Part shown: one piece after another, positions 50,807 to 58,960 of the stretch | Layout: every line of letters starts with the position of its first letter | Numbering within the stretch: position 1 is the stretch's first letter | Assembly: GCA_002707525.1 (NCBI GenBank) | Contig: PAND01000005.1 | Coordinates: 1 to 64,000, forward strand | DNA length: 64,000 nucleotides | Direction: 5' to 3' | Origin: Flavobacteriales bacterium | Lineage (GTDB): Bacteria; Bacteroidota; Bacteroidia; Flavobacteriales; Schleiferiaceae | Made by a program: the position numbers and the translations under genes | Notes under the pieces: generated by a model | Seen by the model: only the letters and a program-made list of their open reading frames with translations | What the model was told of the DNA's origin: nothing | Databases searched by the model: none

Positions 50807-51744
50807 TAAGAAGTACCCAATTTGCGCTTTTCAGCTAATAGGTAAAGCACGGCCATTCTCACTGCAACGCCATTTTCGACTTGTTCTAGAATAATTGAAT
50901 GTTCGCTATCTGCAACTTCTGAGGTTATTTCTACTCCGCGGTTTATAGGACCGGGGTGCATCACAACAATAGGTGTATCTAAAGCATCTAAATGCTCCAT
51001 TGTCAAACCGTATTGTGCTCTGTATTCCGCTATGGAGGGAAAATATTTAAGGTCCTGTCTTTCATGTTGAACACGTAGCATATTTGCAACGTCACACCAC
51101 TCAATTGCCGTCTGTAAATTATGTTCCACACGCACTCCAAGCGTGTGCATGTATTTGGGTATTAAAGTGGTCGGACCGCATACCATGACTTCTGCGCCCA
51201 TTTTTTGCAGTAGTAAAACATTTGAGAGCGCTACTCGACTATGGACAATATCTCCGATAATGGCGATTTTGAGGCCCTGCAATGCACCAAGTTTCTCACG
51301 AATAGAGAAAGCATCTAGTAATGCCTGGCTAGGATGCTCGTGAGCTCCATCACCTGCATTAATGATAGATGCATCCACATGCTGGCTCAAAAACTCTGCA
51401 GCTCCAGGGTTTGGGTGACGCATAACCACCATATCCACTTTCATAGATAGAATGTTGTTGACGGTATCTATAAGCGTCTCCCCTTTTTTAACTGAAGAGG
51501 AACCGGCAGAGAAATTAACCACATCTGCACTAAGACGTTTTTCTGCTAACTCAAAGGATAATCGTGTTCGAGTACTATTTTCAAAAAATAGATTCGCAAT
51601 GGTAATGTCTCGCAGTGTGGGAACCTTCTTTATAGGCCGATTCAAGACCTCTTTAAATTCTTTGGCAGTGTCTAGAATAAGTTGAATATCCTCTTTATCA
51701 AGATGTTTGATACCCAACAAATGATTCACTGATAATTCGCTCAT
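50806..51744 (-). CDS. pyrB: Aspartate carbamoyltransferase catalytic subunit
   Basis: A 312-residue enzyme catalysing the first committed step of pyrimidine synthesis. Motifs are FFENSTRTRLSFELAEKRL (near 53, carbamoyl phosphate), MRHPNPGAAEF (near 108), INAGDGAHEHPSQALLDAFS (near 129) and MHPGPINRGVEI (near 263). No regulatory subunit gene pyrI is adjacent. It overlaps pyrR by 4 bases (ATGA) and is coupled to rnz. Confidence 0.96.
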   Translation of the reverse strand: MSELSVNHLLGIKHLDKEDIQLILDTAKEFKEVLNRPIKKVPTLRDITIANLFFENSTRTRLSFELAEKRLSADVVNFSAGSSSVKKGETLIDTVNNILSMKVDMVVMRHPNPGAAEFLSQHVDASIINAGDGAHEHPSQALLDAFSIREKLGALQGLKIAIIGDIVHSRVALSNVLLLQKMGAEVMVCGPTTLIPKYMHTLGVRVEHNLQTAIEWCDVANMLRVQHERQDLKYFPSIAEYRAQYGLTMEHLDALDTPIVVMHPGPINRGVEITSEVADSEHSIILEQVENGVAVRMAVLYLLAEKRKLGTS

Positions 51745-52286
51745 GAAGTTGGTTCCGTTAGTAATACTGCATCTCTACCATTAATTTCCTTCCATAATAC
51801 CTCAACACGTTGAGATTCAATAGAATCAACTTGTCTTCCTTTGTAGTCAGGTTGAATGGGTAAATCCCGTGAAAATCTGCGGTCAATTAATGTGAGCAAC
51901 TCCATTTTAGCAGGGCGCCCAAAACTTAAAATAGCATCCATGGCAGCACGAACGCTTCTTCCTGTGTAGAGGACATCATCTATAAAAACCACCTTTTGAT
52001 CTTCCACTAGAAAATCAATTTTAGTTTTATTTGGTTGCAAATGGCCCTCTCTTCGTCTAAAATCGTCCCTGTAAAATGTAATATCCAATAAACCAGTCCG
52101 GATATTTTTTACGTTGTACTCATTTTCTAGGAGACGAACAATTCTTTCAAGTACCTGTGCACCTCTAGGCTGTAGACCAATGAGAATAGATTCTGAAAAA
52201 TCACCATGATTCTCAACAAGCTTACAACACAACCTATTTAAGGTAATGTTTAGCTCCCTGGAGTTTATGATTTCCCTTTTGCTCAT
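51741..52286 (-). CDS. pyrR: PyrR bifunctional pyrimidine regulator / uracil phosphoribosyltransferase
   Basis: A 181-residue PRTase. The PRPP motif is VVFIDDVLYTGRSVRAAMDAIL (split; near 99), and LIGLQPRGAQVLERIV (near 37) and LIDRRFSRDLPIQPDYKGRQVDS (parts; near 137) complete the family pattern. In Firmicutes PyrR controls pyr attenuation by binding leader RNA. Here the -7 element lies 4 bases before the ATG, so an RNA leader is unlikely at this gene and the regulatory role is uncertain. Genes before and after are mpl and pyrB. Confidence 0.92.
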   Translation of the reverse strand: MSKREIINSRELNITLNRLCCKLVENHGDFSESILIGLQPRGAQVLERIVRLLENEYNVKNIRTGLLDITFYRDDFRRREGHLQPNKTKIDFLVEDQKVVFIDDVLYTGRSVRAAMDAILSFGRPAKMELLTLIDRRFSRDLPIQPDYKGRQVDSIESQRVEVLWKEINGRDAVLLTEPTS

Positions 52287-52290
52287 GCAG

Positions 52291-52298
52291 CAAATTTA
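52291..52298 (-). promoter_or_regulatory. -7 promoter element for pyrR, very close to the start
   Basis: On the minus strand TAAATTTG ends 4 bases before the pyrR ATG at 52286, inside the 16-base gap after mpl. The sequence (TAAATTTGCTGCATG) is similar to the one before clpS. A CAAA (TTTG on the minus strand) at 52314-52317 is 15 bases upstream, short of the usual spacing. Confidence 0.35.
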
Positions 52299-52302
52299 CT
52301 GA

Positions 52303-53640
52303 TTAATATGAAGCAAATACTTCGTCAAAATTCAACCCGGAAAAATTACCGCTACTCATCATGACAACGGCATTTTTGCCTCCTGCATTCAACAAAGCTG
52401 CAGCCAATTCTTCTTTATTATCAAAAACTCTCACTCCCGTACCAAATGATGCACGAACATCTTCACTACTCAATGCCGGTAGCTTTTTGTGTGCTACAGC
52501 TTGCGGAGAATAATATACCCACTTGTCATCTGCAGGTGCCAAAACTCCGTCATAAAGAGGCAAAAATTCAGGGTTTAAGCTACTAAAGGTATGAAGTTCT
52601 AAAACTACACGAACCTTACCATATTGTTCTGTCAAAGCGGCTACAGCAGCCTTTACTTTAGAGGGTGCATGGGCAAAATCTCTAAACACAGGGACATGAA
52701 GTCCAGCTATGCGTTCCATCCTATTTTGAGCACCTTTAAAACTGGTCATGGCATCATGAAACTCATCTTCTTGCAGCCCCATCTCCAGACATATCCAGCG
52801 AGCGGCTTCTAGATTACTAAGATTATGCTTTCCGAATACTTGAAGCGGCAAAGCACCTTCTTCTGTTTCAATATAAGTGATACCATCCTCAATGAAATGA
52901 GTAGGTAACGCATAAGGAAAACGCTTTACAGGAGCATTGCTATTTTCTACAAGTTCCCTAAGGACCTCATCATTCTCATTGTAGATTAAGGCGCCCCCTG
53001 GCTCAATGGAATCAATATACTTTCTAAATTGTTCCACGTAAGAATTAAAAGTTGGAAACACATTGATATGGTCCCAAGCAATTCCCGTGATAACTGTAAT
53101 ATTTGGTCTATAGAGATGGAATTTGGGTCGTAAGTCTATTGGAGAACTCAAATATTCATCGCCTTCCATAACCATAAACTCTGAGTCACTTTCAAGTTCC
53201 ACCATGCAGTCGAAACCGGCAAGCTGCGCGCCCACCATGTAATTTACAGACAGATCAGCGTGTTGCATAGCATGAAGCACCATTGCCGTTGTTGTGGTTT
53301 TTCCGTGAGAACCGGCAATTACTACCCTAGTCATTTCCTTACTTACTTCATACAGGAATTCAGGATAAGAGAAGATATTTATACCTAATTCTTGTCCACG
53401 AATAAGCTCTGGATTGTCCTTTCTAGCATGCATTCCAAGGATAATCGCATCCAATTCCTTAACAACATTACTTGCTTGCCAACCCTCTTCTTCTGGTAAT
53501 AGCCCTACCTTTTTAAGTCTAGATTTAGAAGGTTCGAATATTTGATCGTCAGAGCCTGTTATTTGATGGCCGGAATTGTGCAGCGCAATGGCAAGATTAT
53601 GCATTGCAGAACCTCCTATGGCAATAAAATGTATTCTCAT
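52303..53640 (-). CDS. mpl: UDP-N-acetylmuramate:L-Ala-gamma-D-Glu-meso-DAP ligase (Mpl)
   Basis: A 445-residue Mur-ligase-family enzyme that recycles murein tripeptide onto UDP-MurNAc. The N-terminus MRIHFIAIGGSAMHNLAIAL carries the IGGSAM form that separates Mpl from MurC (IGGIGM). ATP site: VVIAGSHGKTTTTAMVLHAM (near 108). GITGIAWDHINVFP-like VITGIAWDHINVFPT (near 181) and FGKHNLSNLEAARWI, plus FRDFAHAPSKVKAAVAAL (near 315), are typical. It abuts the preceding secreted-protein gene with no gap. Confidence 0.93.
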   Translation of the reverse strand: MRIHFIAIGGSAMHNLAIALHNSGHQITGSDDQIFEPSKSRLKKVGLLPEEEGWQASNVVKELDAIILGMHARKDNPELIRGQELGINIFSYPEFLYEVSKEMTRVVIAGSHGKTTTTAMVLHAMQHADLSVNYMVGAQLAGFDCMVELESDSEFMVMEGDEYLSSPIDLRPKFHLYRPNITVITGIAWDHINVFPTFNSYVEQFRKYIDSIEPGGALIYNENDEVLRELVENSNAPVKRFPYALPTHFIEDGITYIETEEGALPLQVFGKHNLSNLEAARWICLEMGLQEDEFHDAMTSFKGAQNRMERIAGLHVPVFRDFAHAPSKVKAAVAALTEQYGKVRVVLELHTFSSLNPEFLPLYDGVLAPADDKWVYYSPQAVAHKKLPALSSEDVRASFGTGVRVFDNKEELAAALLNAGGKNAVVMMSSGNFSGLNFDEVFASY

Positions 53641-55206
53641 TTACTCTTCGAAATAAAGGTTACCAAACCGAATACGCGATCCACGCAAAGACAAGAGAAC
53701 AGCACCGTCATAACCTTGATTGGCTGAATGTGAGAATTTAGGTGTTACTCGAAATTTTTCACGCTTGTTCCTATTCAAAACAGTATAAGTCATACGAGCA
53801 TCATGCGATAGACTAACCATAACAAGCGTACCGTTCTTTGCATTAGTCACAGGCCGCAGCGTTTTCTTACCCCAACGTTTTGCATTTTTCTTGTGGTCGT
53901 TATATACAAAATGCAACCCGTCATCATTCACCGTGAAGGTATACCCCAAGTACAGACCACCGTCATTTACAGATGTTTGTCTTTTTGGTATATGAGCGTA
54001 CCAATCAACCTCTCCTTCTTTATCAATACTTAGGACTACGATATCATTGTAATGATAATAATAAGTAGTGGTAGTTGCTCCTCTTCCTGTTTGTTGCGTT
54101 ACCACGCGAACCTCATAATCTTCCGCAATCGCATATACTCCGCCATCAGGCCTTGGTAAGAATTGTCTAAATACAAAGTCACGTCTTATTCCGCGTCCTC
54201 TTCTTGCCCGAAACCTGTTAAACTGTGCTACAAATTCTCCCGAAAACGGGTTCATATTTGAGCTTACCAACTCGCCCGTTGTTTGATTAATAGAAATATA
54301 AAAAGCCCCGTCCATGTCATAACTGTTTCTATTACCATAAAAACCCGAAACGGCCATTTCATTGCCCTTTAAGTCGCATTCAATTCCTACAGACTGTACG
54401 GCCACATTTTTAAGACCAAGGTTAAACTCTGTAATCTGATTATCCTCCCCAGCACCTATTCTCAATAGTTTGTACTCAATATTTTTCCCTGTTGTTCTAG
54501 CAATGCCGAATCTGCTGTCAAATGCACTTAAAACAAAAATATCCCCTGAATTAGTTAAGTCAAAAACCAAAACATTAAAATTTCTATCCGCATAGGTCAA
54601 TTCTATATCTGCATTCCATAATTCTTCCAGGTTCTTTGAATAGACACGAACGTAAAAATTCTCACTACCCCCTCGCTGATCCGGCGGTGCCGTAAAGACA
54701 GCGAATTTGGAACCGTCATGAGACGCGCGGATAGCGAAATCGCCTTCGAAGCGCCTTCTAGAATCAAAAGTCTCTATCAACTTTGGCTCGCTTAGATTTG
54801 CTAACGTATCTAACGTTCTAACTAGGAGATATTTTTCATCTGTCTGCGGATGGTAACTTTCATAAAACAAGAACTGTATATCACCTAGCATAAGACCTTG
54901 TTTGAAAACTACTTTTCTACCGTTCCATTCCCATCTAGGATTTTTTAATAACCATTCTTCGCTTAAATCAAAGCGGTTGTAATAGGCAAAGTATTCGTCT
55001 CTAGCACCAGAAAGAACAGAGTTTGTTCCCTTGCGATAAGTAAAGAAACCTGTCTCCCCTGCCTGCAGTATTCTATCAAATTTTGCATTCCGAGTATTGT
55101 ATTCTGGACTCCATTCAACAATGGGATATGAACCTTGACTATGTGCGTTTGTTAGGCATAAACTGAACAACAAGGTGATAAGCCAAGAGCGCATTTTAAT
55201 CTTCAT
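53641..55206 (-). CDS. Secreted beta-propeller-like protein, function unknown
   Basis: A 521-residue protein. I start at ATG 55206 (MKIKMRSWLITLLFSLCLTNAHSQ, parts); the frame extends to 55230. The signal peptide ends at NAHSQ. The mature part has repeated strands of the type DGSKFAVFTAPPD, GDIFVLSAFDSRFG, GNEMAVSGFYGNR and GGVYAIAEDYEV, spaced about 60-70 residues apart, which suggests a propeller. Basic patches occur near 330 (FRARRGRGIRRDF). No named family is recognised. It heads the mpl-pyrR-pyrB-rnz-MFS operon and is divergent from a beta-barrel gene. Confidence 0.68.
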   Translation of the reverse strand: MKIKMRSWLITLLFSLCLTNAHSQGSYPIVEWSPEYNTRNAKFDRILQAGETGFFTYRKGTNSVLSGARDEYFAYYNRFDLSEEWLLKNPRWEWNGRKVVFKQGLMLGDIQFLFYESYHPQTDEKYLLVRTLDTLANLSEPKLIETFDSRRRFEGDFAIRASHDGSKFAVFTAPPDQRGGSENFYVRVYSKNLEELWNADIELTYADRNFNVLVFDLTNSGDIFVLSAFDSRFGIARTTGKNIEYKLLRIGAGEDNQITEFNLGLKNVAVQSVGIECDLKGNEMAVSGFYGNRNSYDMDGAFYISINQTTGELVSSNMNPFSGEFVAQFNRFRARRGRGIRRDFVFRQFLPRPDGGVYAIAEDYEVRVVTQQTGRGATTTTYYYHYNDIVVLSIDKEGEVDWYAHIPKRQTSVNDGGLYLGYTFTVNDDGLHFVYNDHKKNAKRWGKKTLRPVTNAKNGTLVMVSLSHDARMTYTVLNRNKREKFRVTPKFSHSANQGYDGAVLLSLRGSRIRFGNLYFEE

Positions 55207-55264
55207 AAATTTCAGTAAAGTTTTGTACATTGATGAAGATACACCTCCCTAACGAATTAATTAA

Positions 55265-56020
55265 ATGAATATGAATAGATTTCTAGTTGCATTGGCTTTT
55301 CTAGGATTTTTAGGTGTTGAGGCTAATGCCCAAGCAGTAATAGTTAGAAAAAGACAACTAAATACTGACTCCGGGACGAACCCCTCTGTTCGTTACAGTC
55401 CCTCTAGTTCTTCCTCTAGAATTGGCAACATGTATTACAGCAGATACAATCATGCGATTAAGATTAGCCCTGCCGCATTAATTGCTGGAGAAATCCCTAT
55501 ATCCTACGAACTTAAAGTAAGTGATTACCTAACGGTAGAAGCAGGATTAGGTATAACAACATACAATGTGACGGAAGATTTAATTCGTGGTTATAGTGTT
55601 CGAGGGGATGGCGAAACGGTAAGTAAAGTCAGTTATTCCACATTATTTAATACCAAATTTTTTCCCGAAGGCAACTCATTTCAAGACGGATATTATATCG
55701 CCTTCAATTTGAATCTTCGCAATTATGTACAAGATTTCACTACGTTAGATAATTTTGGAACTGATACTACTGTAAATGAATTTTTTAGATGGGCAGATAT
55801 CGGGTTTACCACTGGCCTGCAAAGTAGGCCGTCGGAAAAGATGATTATTGATTGGTATATTGGAGCCGGAATAAGACAAAAAAACAGGTCTACCACAGAC
55901 TATGAACAAGTTTTTGACCCTATAAGTGGTATCTATCAAGGTCAATACATCCTACAGCAGAAGACATCGGTAGCACCTGCGCTTTTAGGCGGTGTAAAAA
56001 TTAGCTTGTTGTTCAGGTAA
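55265..56020 (+). CDS. Predicted outer-membrane beta-barrel protein
   Basis: A 251-residue protein with signal peptide MNMNRFLVALAFLGFLGVEANA then Q. The N-terminal mature part is serine-rich (SPSSSSSRIG near 45), after which amphipathic strands follow (AIKISPAALIAGEIPISYEL, YLTVEAGLGITTYN, GYYIAFNLNLRNYVQDF, WYIGAGIRQKNRST) and the protein ends in GGVKISLLFR. The strand pattern fits a small outer-membrane barrel of the DUF3575/OmpA-like size class. Function unknown. It abuts the convergent MbnP-like gene with no spacer. Confidence 0.65.
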   Translation: MNMNRFLVALAFLGFLGVEANAQAVIVRKRQLNTDSGTNPSVRYSPSSSSSRIGNMYYSRYNHAIKISPAALIAGEIPISYELKVSDYLTVEAGLGITTYNVTEDLIRGYSVRGDGETVSKVSYSTLFNTKFFPEGNSFQDGYYIAFNLNLRNYVQDFTTLDNFGTDTTVNEFFRWADIGFTTGLQSRPSEKMIIDWYIGAGIRQKNRSTTDYEQVFDPISGIYQGQYILQQKTSVAPALLGGVKISLLFR

Positions 56021-56716
56021 TCACTCTACAGATATAGAGAAAGATGAAATCACTTGGTCACTGACCAGTTCTGCAGTGGCATACGTATTGACTGTAGTAT
56101 GCGTGAATCCATTATTTTCCAGAGAAACAGCACTAAGAAGTCGGTCTAAATCCAATTGAATAACAACATGGTCACCAGGGTTAATTTGCACCTTATAGAG
56201 GGCCACTCGGTATAAATCATCTGTGCCTGTATGCCAAATAATTGAGCTGTTTGAACCTGCGTTACTCAAATCGCCGGAATCATTGAATCGACCTTCAACT
56301 TTCAAAAACCTGTATTTAGAGGCCCAAGTCCAATACATAGCAAAAGCACTGCTAAGTGGATGACTGGTTTCAAAAGTGGTAGGATCCATACTATTCAATT
56401 GCTTTGGAACCCCAAGACTAAAGCTGAATTCGTCATGAGACTTATCTACAGCCAGGGTATAATTACTATACAGGCTATCGCTAGGATCTATAAAAAGTAC
56501 TTCACTAAGCATTCGGTCTCCTAAGTACATTTCAGAAATGTAGAAATGGAATAAATCAATGGCAATTGCAGTATCTCCTTTGTTAAAAGGAGTGCTATTT
56601 AGATAAGGAATATCGTCTTGAATAAGCTGAAATTCAATTGTGATTTCTTTTTCTTGAGGTCTACAACTAAATAAAGATAATAGTGCAGCAAAAAAGGCTA
56701 TTACAGGAGTTTTCAA
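56021..56716 (-). CDS. MbnP-like lipoprotein, copy 1
   Basis: A 231-residue lipoprotein with signal MKTPVIAFFAALLSLFSC and Cys18. It matches the MbnP family (copper-protein partner of methanobactin clusters, widespread in Bacteroidota): IAIDLFHFYISEMYLGD (near 51), HPLSSAFAMYWTWASKYRFLKVEGRF (parts; near 115) and YRVALYKVQINPGDHVVIQLDLDRLL (parts; near 167). In the studied system the partner MbnH, a di-heme enzyme, oxidises a Trp of MbnP. No MbnH-type gene is in the window. It lies 3 bases after copy 2. Confidence 0.78.
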   Translation of the reverse strand: MKTPVIAFFAALLSLFSCRPQEKEITIEFQLIQDDIPYLNSTPFNKGDTAIAIDLFHFYISEMYLGDRMLSEVLFIDPSDSLYSNYTLAVDKSHDEFSFSLGVPKQLNSMDPTTFETSHPLSSAFAMYWTWASKYRFLKVEGRFNDSGDLSNAGSNSSIIWHTGTDDLYRVALYKVQINPGDHVVIQLDLDRLLSAVSLENNGFTHTTVNTYATAELVSDQVISSFSISVE

Positions 56717-56719
56717 ATA

Positions 56720-57481
56720 CTAAAGTTTAAAAACGAATTCACTCTTCAAGTTATCACTCAAGATTTGTGCTTTATTGTAGTCACTCATATCTCCAGGATC
56801 AGAATTTATCTCAGGAGTTGTGGAAGGCTGTAGTCCAAGGAATAGCTTGTCAATATCTAAGTTCAAAATGAAAAACACGCCCATGTTTGCGCCAACACTA
56901 AAGTTCCGTTTTTCACTCCTATCTATGACCATGTCCTCAGTGGCAATTCTCCATGTGAACGTGCTCTTTGGCGTTGTAAATGTTGAATCTGCCGGATCAA
57001 ATACGCGTCCTTCCAATTGAAAAAAGCTATGACCTAAATTTGGACCGTTCCACATGTGGCCTTTGGACAATGGATTTGTTGCATCAAGTGTTTCGGGAGC
57101 ACTATAGGCTCTTGCACTATCTAACCCAATATGGTAATTTAATCTACCATTGTAAGAACCTTGAGCTAATTGAGCAAGCTTCACCTCCGAAGTAGTGAGT
57201 AAATCAATCACTGTTAAGTCATTTTCTGTTCGCGTAGTATCCTGTTCATCATAACTCACGAATTCAGCTCCACTTAGCGTAATGTATGCGTGAGAAAGCT
57301 TGATGAAATCACCGTTGATTTGATAGAGCGTATTTGTATCTGCAATATTGCCGTCAAAATACTTGTAAGCACGTATGTAAATATTTCGGTCGTCTAAGGC
57401 CGCCGGATCAATGATATCTATCTCTCTTTCACACGAGGTAAAGGCAACAATGGCCGCAAGGATAACTAGGATTTTTTTCAT
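56720..57481 (-). CDS. MbnP-like lipoprotein, copy 2
   Basis: A 253-residue lipoprotein with signal MKKILVILAAIVAFTSC and Cys17. It has the same overall plan as copy 1: FIKLSHAYITLSGAEFVSY (near 68), NYHIGLDSARAYSAP, NPLSKGHMWNGPNLGHSFFQLEGRVFD (parts; near 140) and GVFFILNLDIDKLFLGL (near 203). The MYWTW of copy 1 is replaced by MWNGP, so the central aromatic cluster differs. It is coupled to the acyltransferase gene upstream (TAATG). It is less like MbnP than copy 1, so the family call is tentative. Confidence 0.65.
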   Translation of the reverse strand: MKKILVILAAIVAFTSCEREIDIIDPAALDDRNIYIRAYKYFDGNIADTNTLYQINGDFIKLSHAYITLSGAEFVSYDEQDTTRTENDLTVIDLLTTSEVKLAQLAQGSYNGRLNYHIGLDSARAYSAPETLDATNPLSKGHMWNGPNLGHSFFQLEGRVFDPADSTFTTPKSTFTWRIATEDMVIDRSEKRNFSVGANMGVFFILNLDIDKLFLGLQPSTTPEINSDPGDMSDYNKAQILSDNLKSEFVFKL

Positions 57482-58227
57482 TATTCTTTAATTTTCAAAA
57501 ACTCTGGAGCTTGCTCTATAGCTACCATTATTTGATCTAATAAATCGTCATTCTCTTTGGTAAAATCTAACTCCAATGGTTCCTTAAAGGTAATAGTTAA
57601 AAGATTACCTGTGCTCTTCACTAACATACCCGTTTTGTCGAATGCTCGACGAAAACCATTTATGACCACTGGAACAACCACTGGATTCAACTCTCTAATC
57701 AAGTGTACCGTGCCTCTTCTACCTTTTACAAAGGGCCGAGTGGTGCCTTGAGGAAAGGTAATGGTCCATCCCGTCTCCATGGCCTTTTTAATATTCGCTA
57801 TATCCTTAGGATCAACGCCTCTATTTATTTGCTTACCTGACTCACGCCACGTTCTTTTGATGCTCACACTACCGGCATACTGCATCAATTTTGGCAACAA
57901 CCCTTTTTTCATTGTTTCAGCGGCAGCTATAAAAAACACATTTAACTTAGGTCTAAATAGCGTAAAGAAAGGGACGCGATTGTAGACCTTATTCTCTGTG
58001 GCATTGAACACTTGGTATAGTGCGCTAACATCCGCAAAATAAGTCTGATGATTACTAACGAACAACACACCGCGCTTTGGAAGCCCTTTCAGCTTATCTC
58101 CTCCAATGATTTGTATTGAATTTATCCTAAAAAACCTATACCAGGTAATAATACCAAAAACAAAAATGACCACCCTCTTAATGAAAAGATTGTATCCAAA
58201 ACTGTCTTGTTTAAATGGATTTAGCAC
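57481..58227 (-). CDS. PlsC-type acyltransferase with atypical motifs
   Basis: A 248-residue protein with one N-terminal hydrophobic helix (VVIFVFGIITWYRFF). It belongs to the 1-acylglycerol-3-phosphate acyltransferase superfamily: VLFVSNHQTYFADVSALY (near 54) and TFPQGTTRPFVKGRRGTVHL (near 157) and VVPVVINGFRRAFDKTG. Two catalytic motifs are altered: the HxxxxD motif is H60-x5-D66, and FPEGTR is FPQGTT. Whether it keeps lysophosphatidate acyltransferase activity is open. As far as I recall, related Bacteroidota proteins share NHQTYFADV, so this may be a separate subfamily. It is followed by two MbnP-like genes in one operon. Confidence 0.82.
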   Translation of the reverse strand: MLNPFKQDSFGYNLFIKRVVIFVFGIITWYRFFRINSIQIIGGDKLKGLPKRGVLFVSNHQTYFADVSALYQVFNATENKVYNRVPFFTLFRPKLNVFFIAAAETMKKGLLPKLMQYAGSVSIKRTWRESGKQINRGVDPKDIANIKKAMETGWTITFPQGTTRPFVKGRRGTVHLIRELNPVVVPVVINGFRRAFDKTGMLVKSTGNLLTITFKEPLELDFTKENDDLLDQIMVAIEQAPEFLKIKE

Positions 58228-58250
58228 ACGGATTTATTTCTGTTGCTTGG

Positions 58251-58258
58251 CAAATATA
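58251..58258 (-). promoter_or_regulatory. -7 promoter element for the acyltransferase-MbnP operon
   Basis: On the minus strand TATATTTG matches TAnnTTTG and ends 23 bases before the acyltransferase ATG at 58227, in the 35-base gap after the NUDIX gene. A TTG (complement of 58281-58283) is 22 bases upstream. Confidence 0.4.
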
Positions 58259-58262
58259 AACC

Positions 58263-58874
58263 TTAAGAAAGTAGCGCTGCCAATCTAGCTGTAATGATTG
58301 CCGTTGCCCCCCAGATCATCTCCTCTTCCCAAACATAGGCAGGTACTTTCATCTTCCCCATCTTAGTAGGTACTTTAACCGAGTCAACTAATTCGCCAGT
58401 AAGAATCATATTTAAGGGAACTGAAAAAGTATAGGCTACTTCCTTGGTTTCCAAGATTAAATCATGCTTTTGTTCTGCAAAACTCACAAACGGATAGACT
58501 AAAAAGTTGGAGGGAGGTATATACAGAGGTGACATTTCCTTTACAATTTGGAACATACTACTTTTCAGTCCCACCTCTTCTTCGGCCTCTCTTATTGCGG
58601 TATGCTCAAAATCAGCATCTACCGTTTCTCTTTTACCTCCAGGAAAACTAACCTGACCGCCATGCGTCCCCTCGTACGCGGGTCTTTTCATATATAAGAT
58701 TTCGAGATCTTTTTGCCCTTGAAAAACATGCACTAATACAGCTGCCTTATTGGCTTTTTTTAGAGTCTGGGCAGATGGCTTCACTAATTTTCTATACCAA
58801 GGCATCATAGAATGAGCCATGGAAAAATCATCATTAGATTTTTGTATTCGGTTTATAAATTCTGACGCCGTCAT
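58263..58874 (-). CDS. NUDIX CoA pyrophosphatase
   Basis: A 203-residue protein. The CoA-type NUDIX signature is GTHGGQVSFPGGKRETVDAD (near 68), followed by the catalytic HTAIREAEEEVGL (near 90). The preceding VHVFQGQKDLEILYMKR and the later PPSNFLVYPFVSF fit the CoAse group, which splits coenzyme A. It is divergent from oxyR and upstream of the acyltransferase operon. Confidence 0.9.
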   Translation of the reverse strand: MTASEFINRIQKSNDDFSMAHSMMPWYRKLVKPSAQTLKKANKAAVLVHVFQGQKDLEILYMKRPAYEGTHGGQVSFPGGKRETVDADFEHTAIREAEEEVGLKSSMFQIVKEMSPLYIPPSNFLVYPFVSFAEQKHDLILETKEVAYTFSVPLNMILTGELVDSVKVPTKMGKMKVPAYVWEEEMIWGATAIITARLAALLS

Positions 58875-58921
58875 AAAGACGAAATTAGGCTAGAAGAGGA
58901 TTCTCATTGAACTTTATGGGT

Positions 58922-58929
58922 TATTTTTG
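58922..58929 (+). promoter_or_regulatory. -7 promoter element for oxyR
   Basis: TATTTTTG matches TAnnTTTG and lies 31 bases before the TTG start codon at 58961. Confidence 0.45.
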
Positions 58930-58960
58930 TTATCTATCAAAAATCTCAATCTCATAAGTC

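Noticed and set aside
51741-52302. Attenuator or riboswitch leader before pyrR
   Set aside because: Only 16 bases separate mpl and pyrR, which leaves no room for a leader structure.
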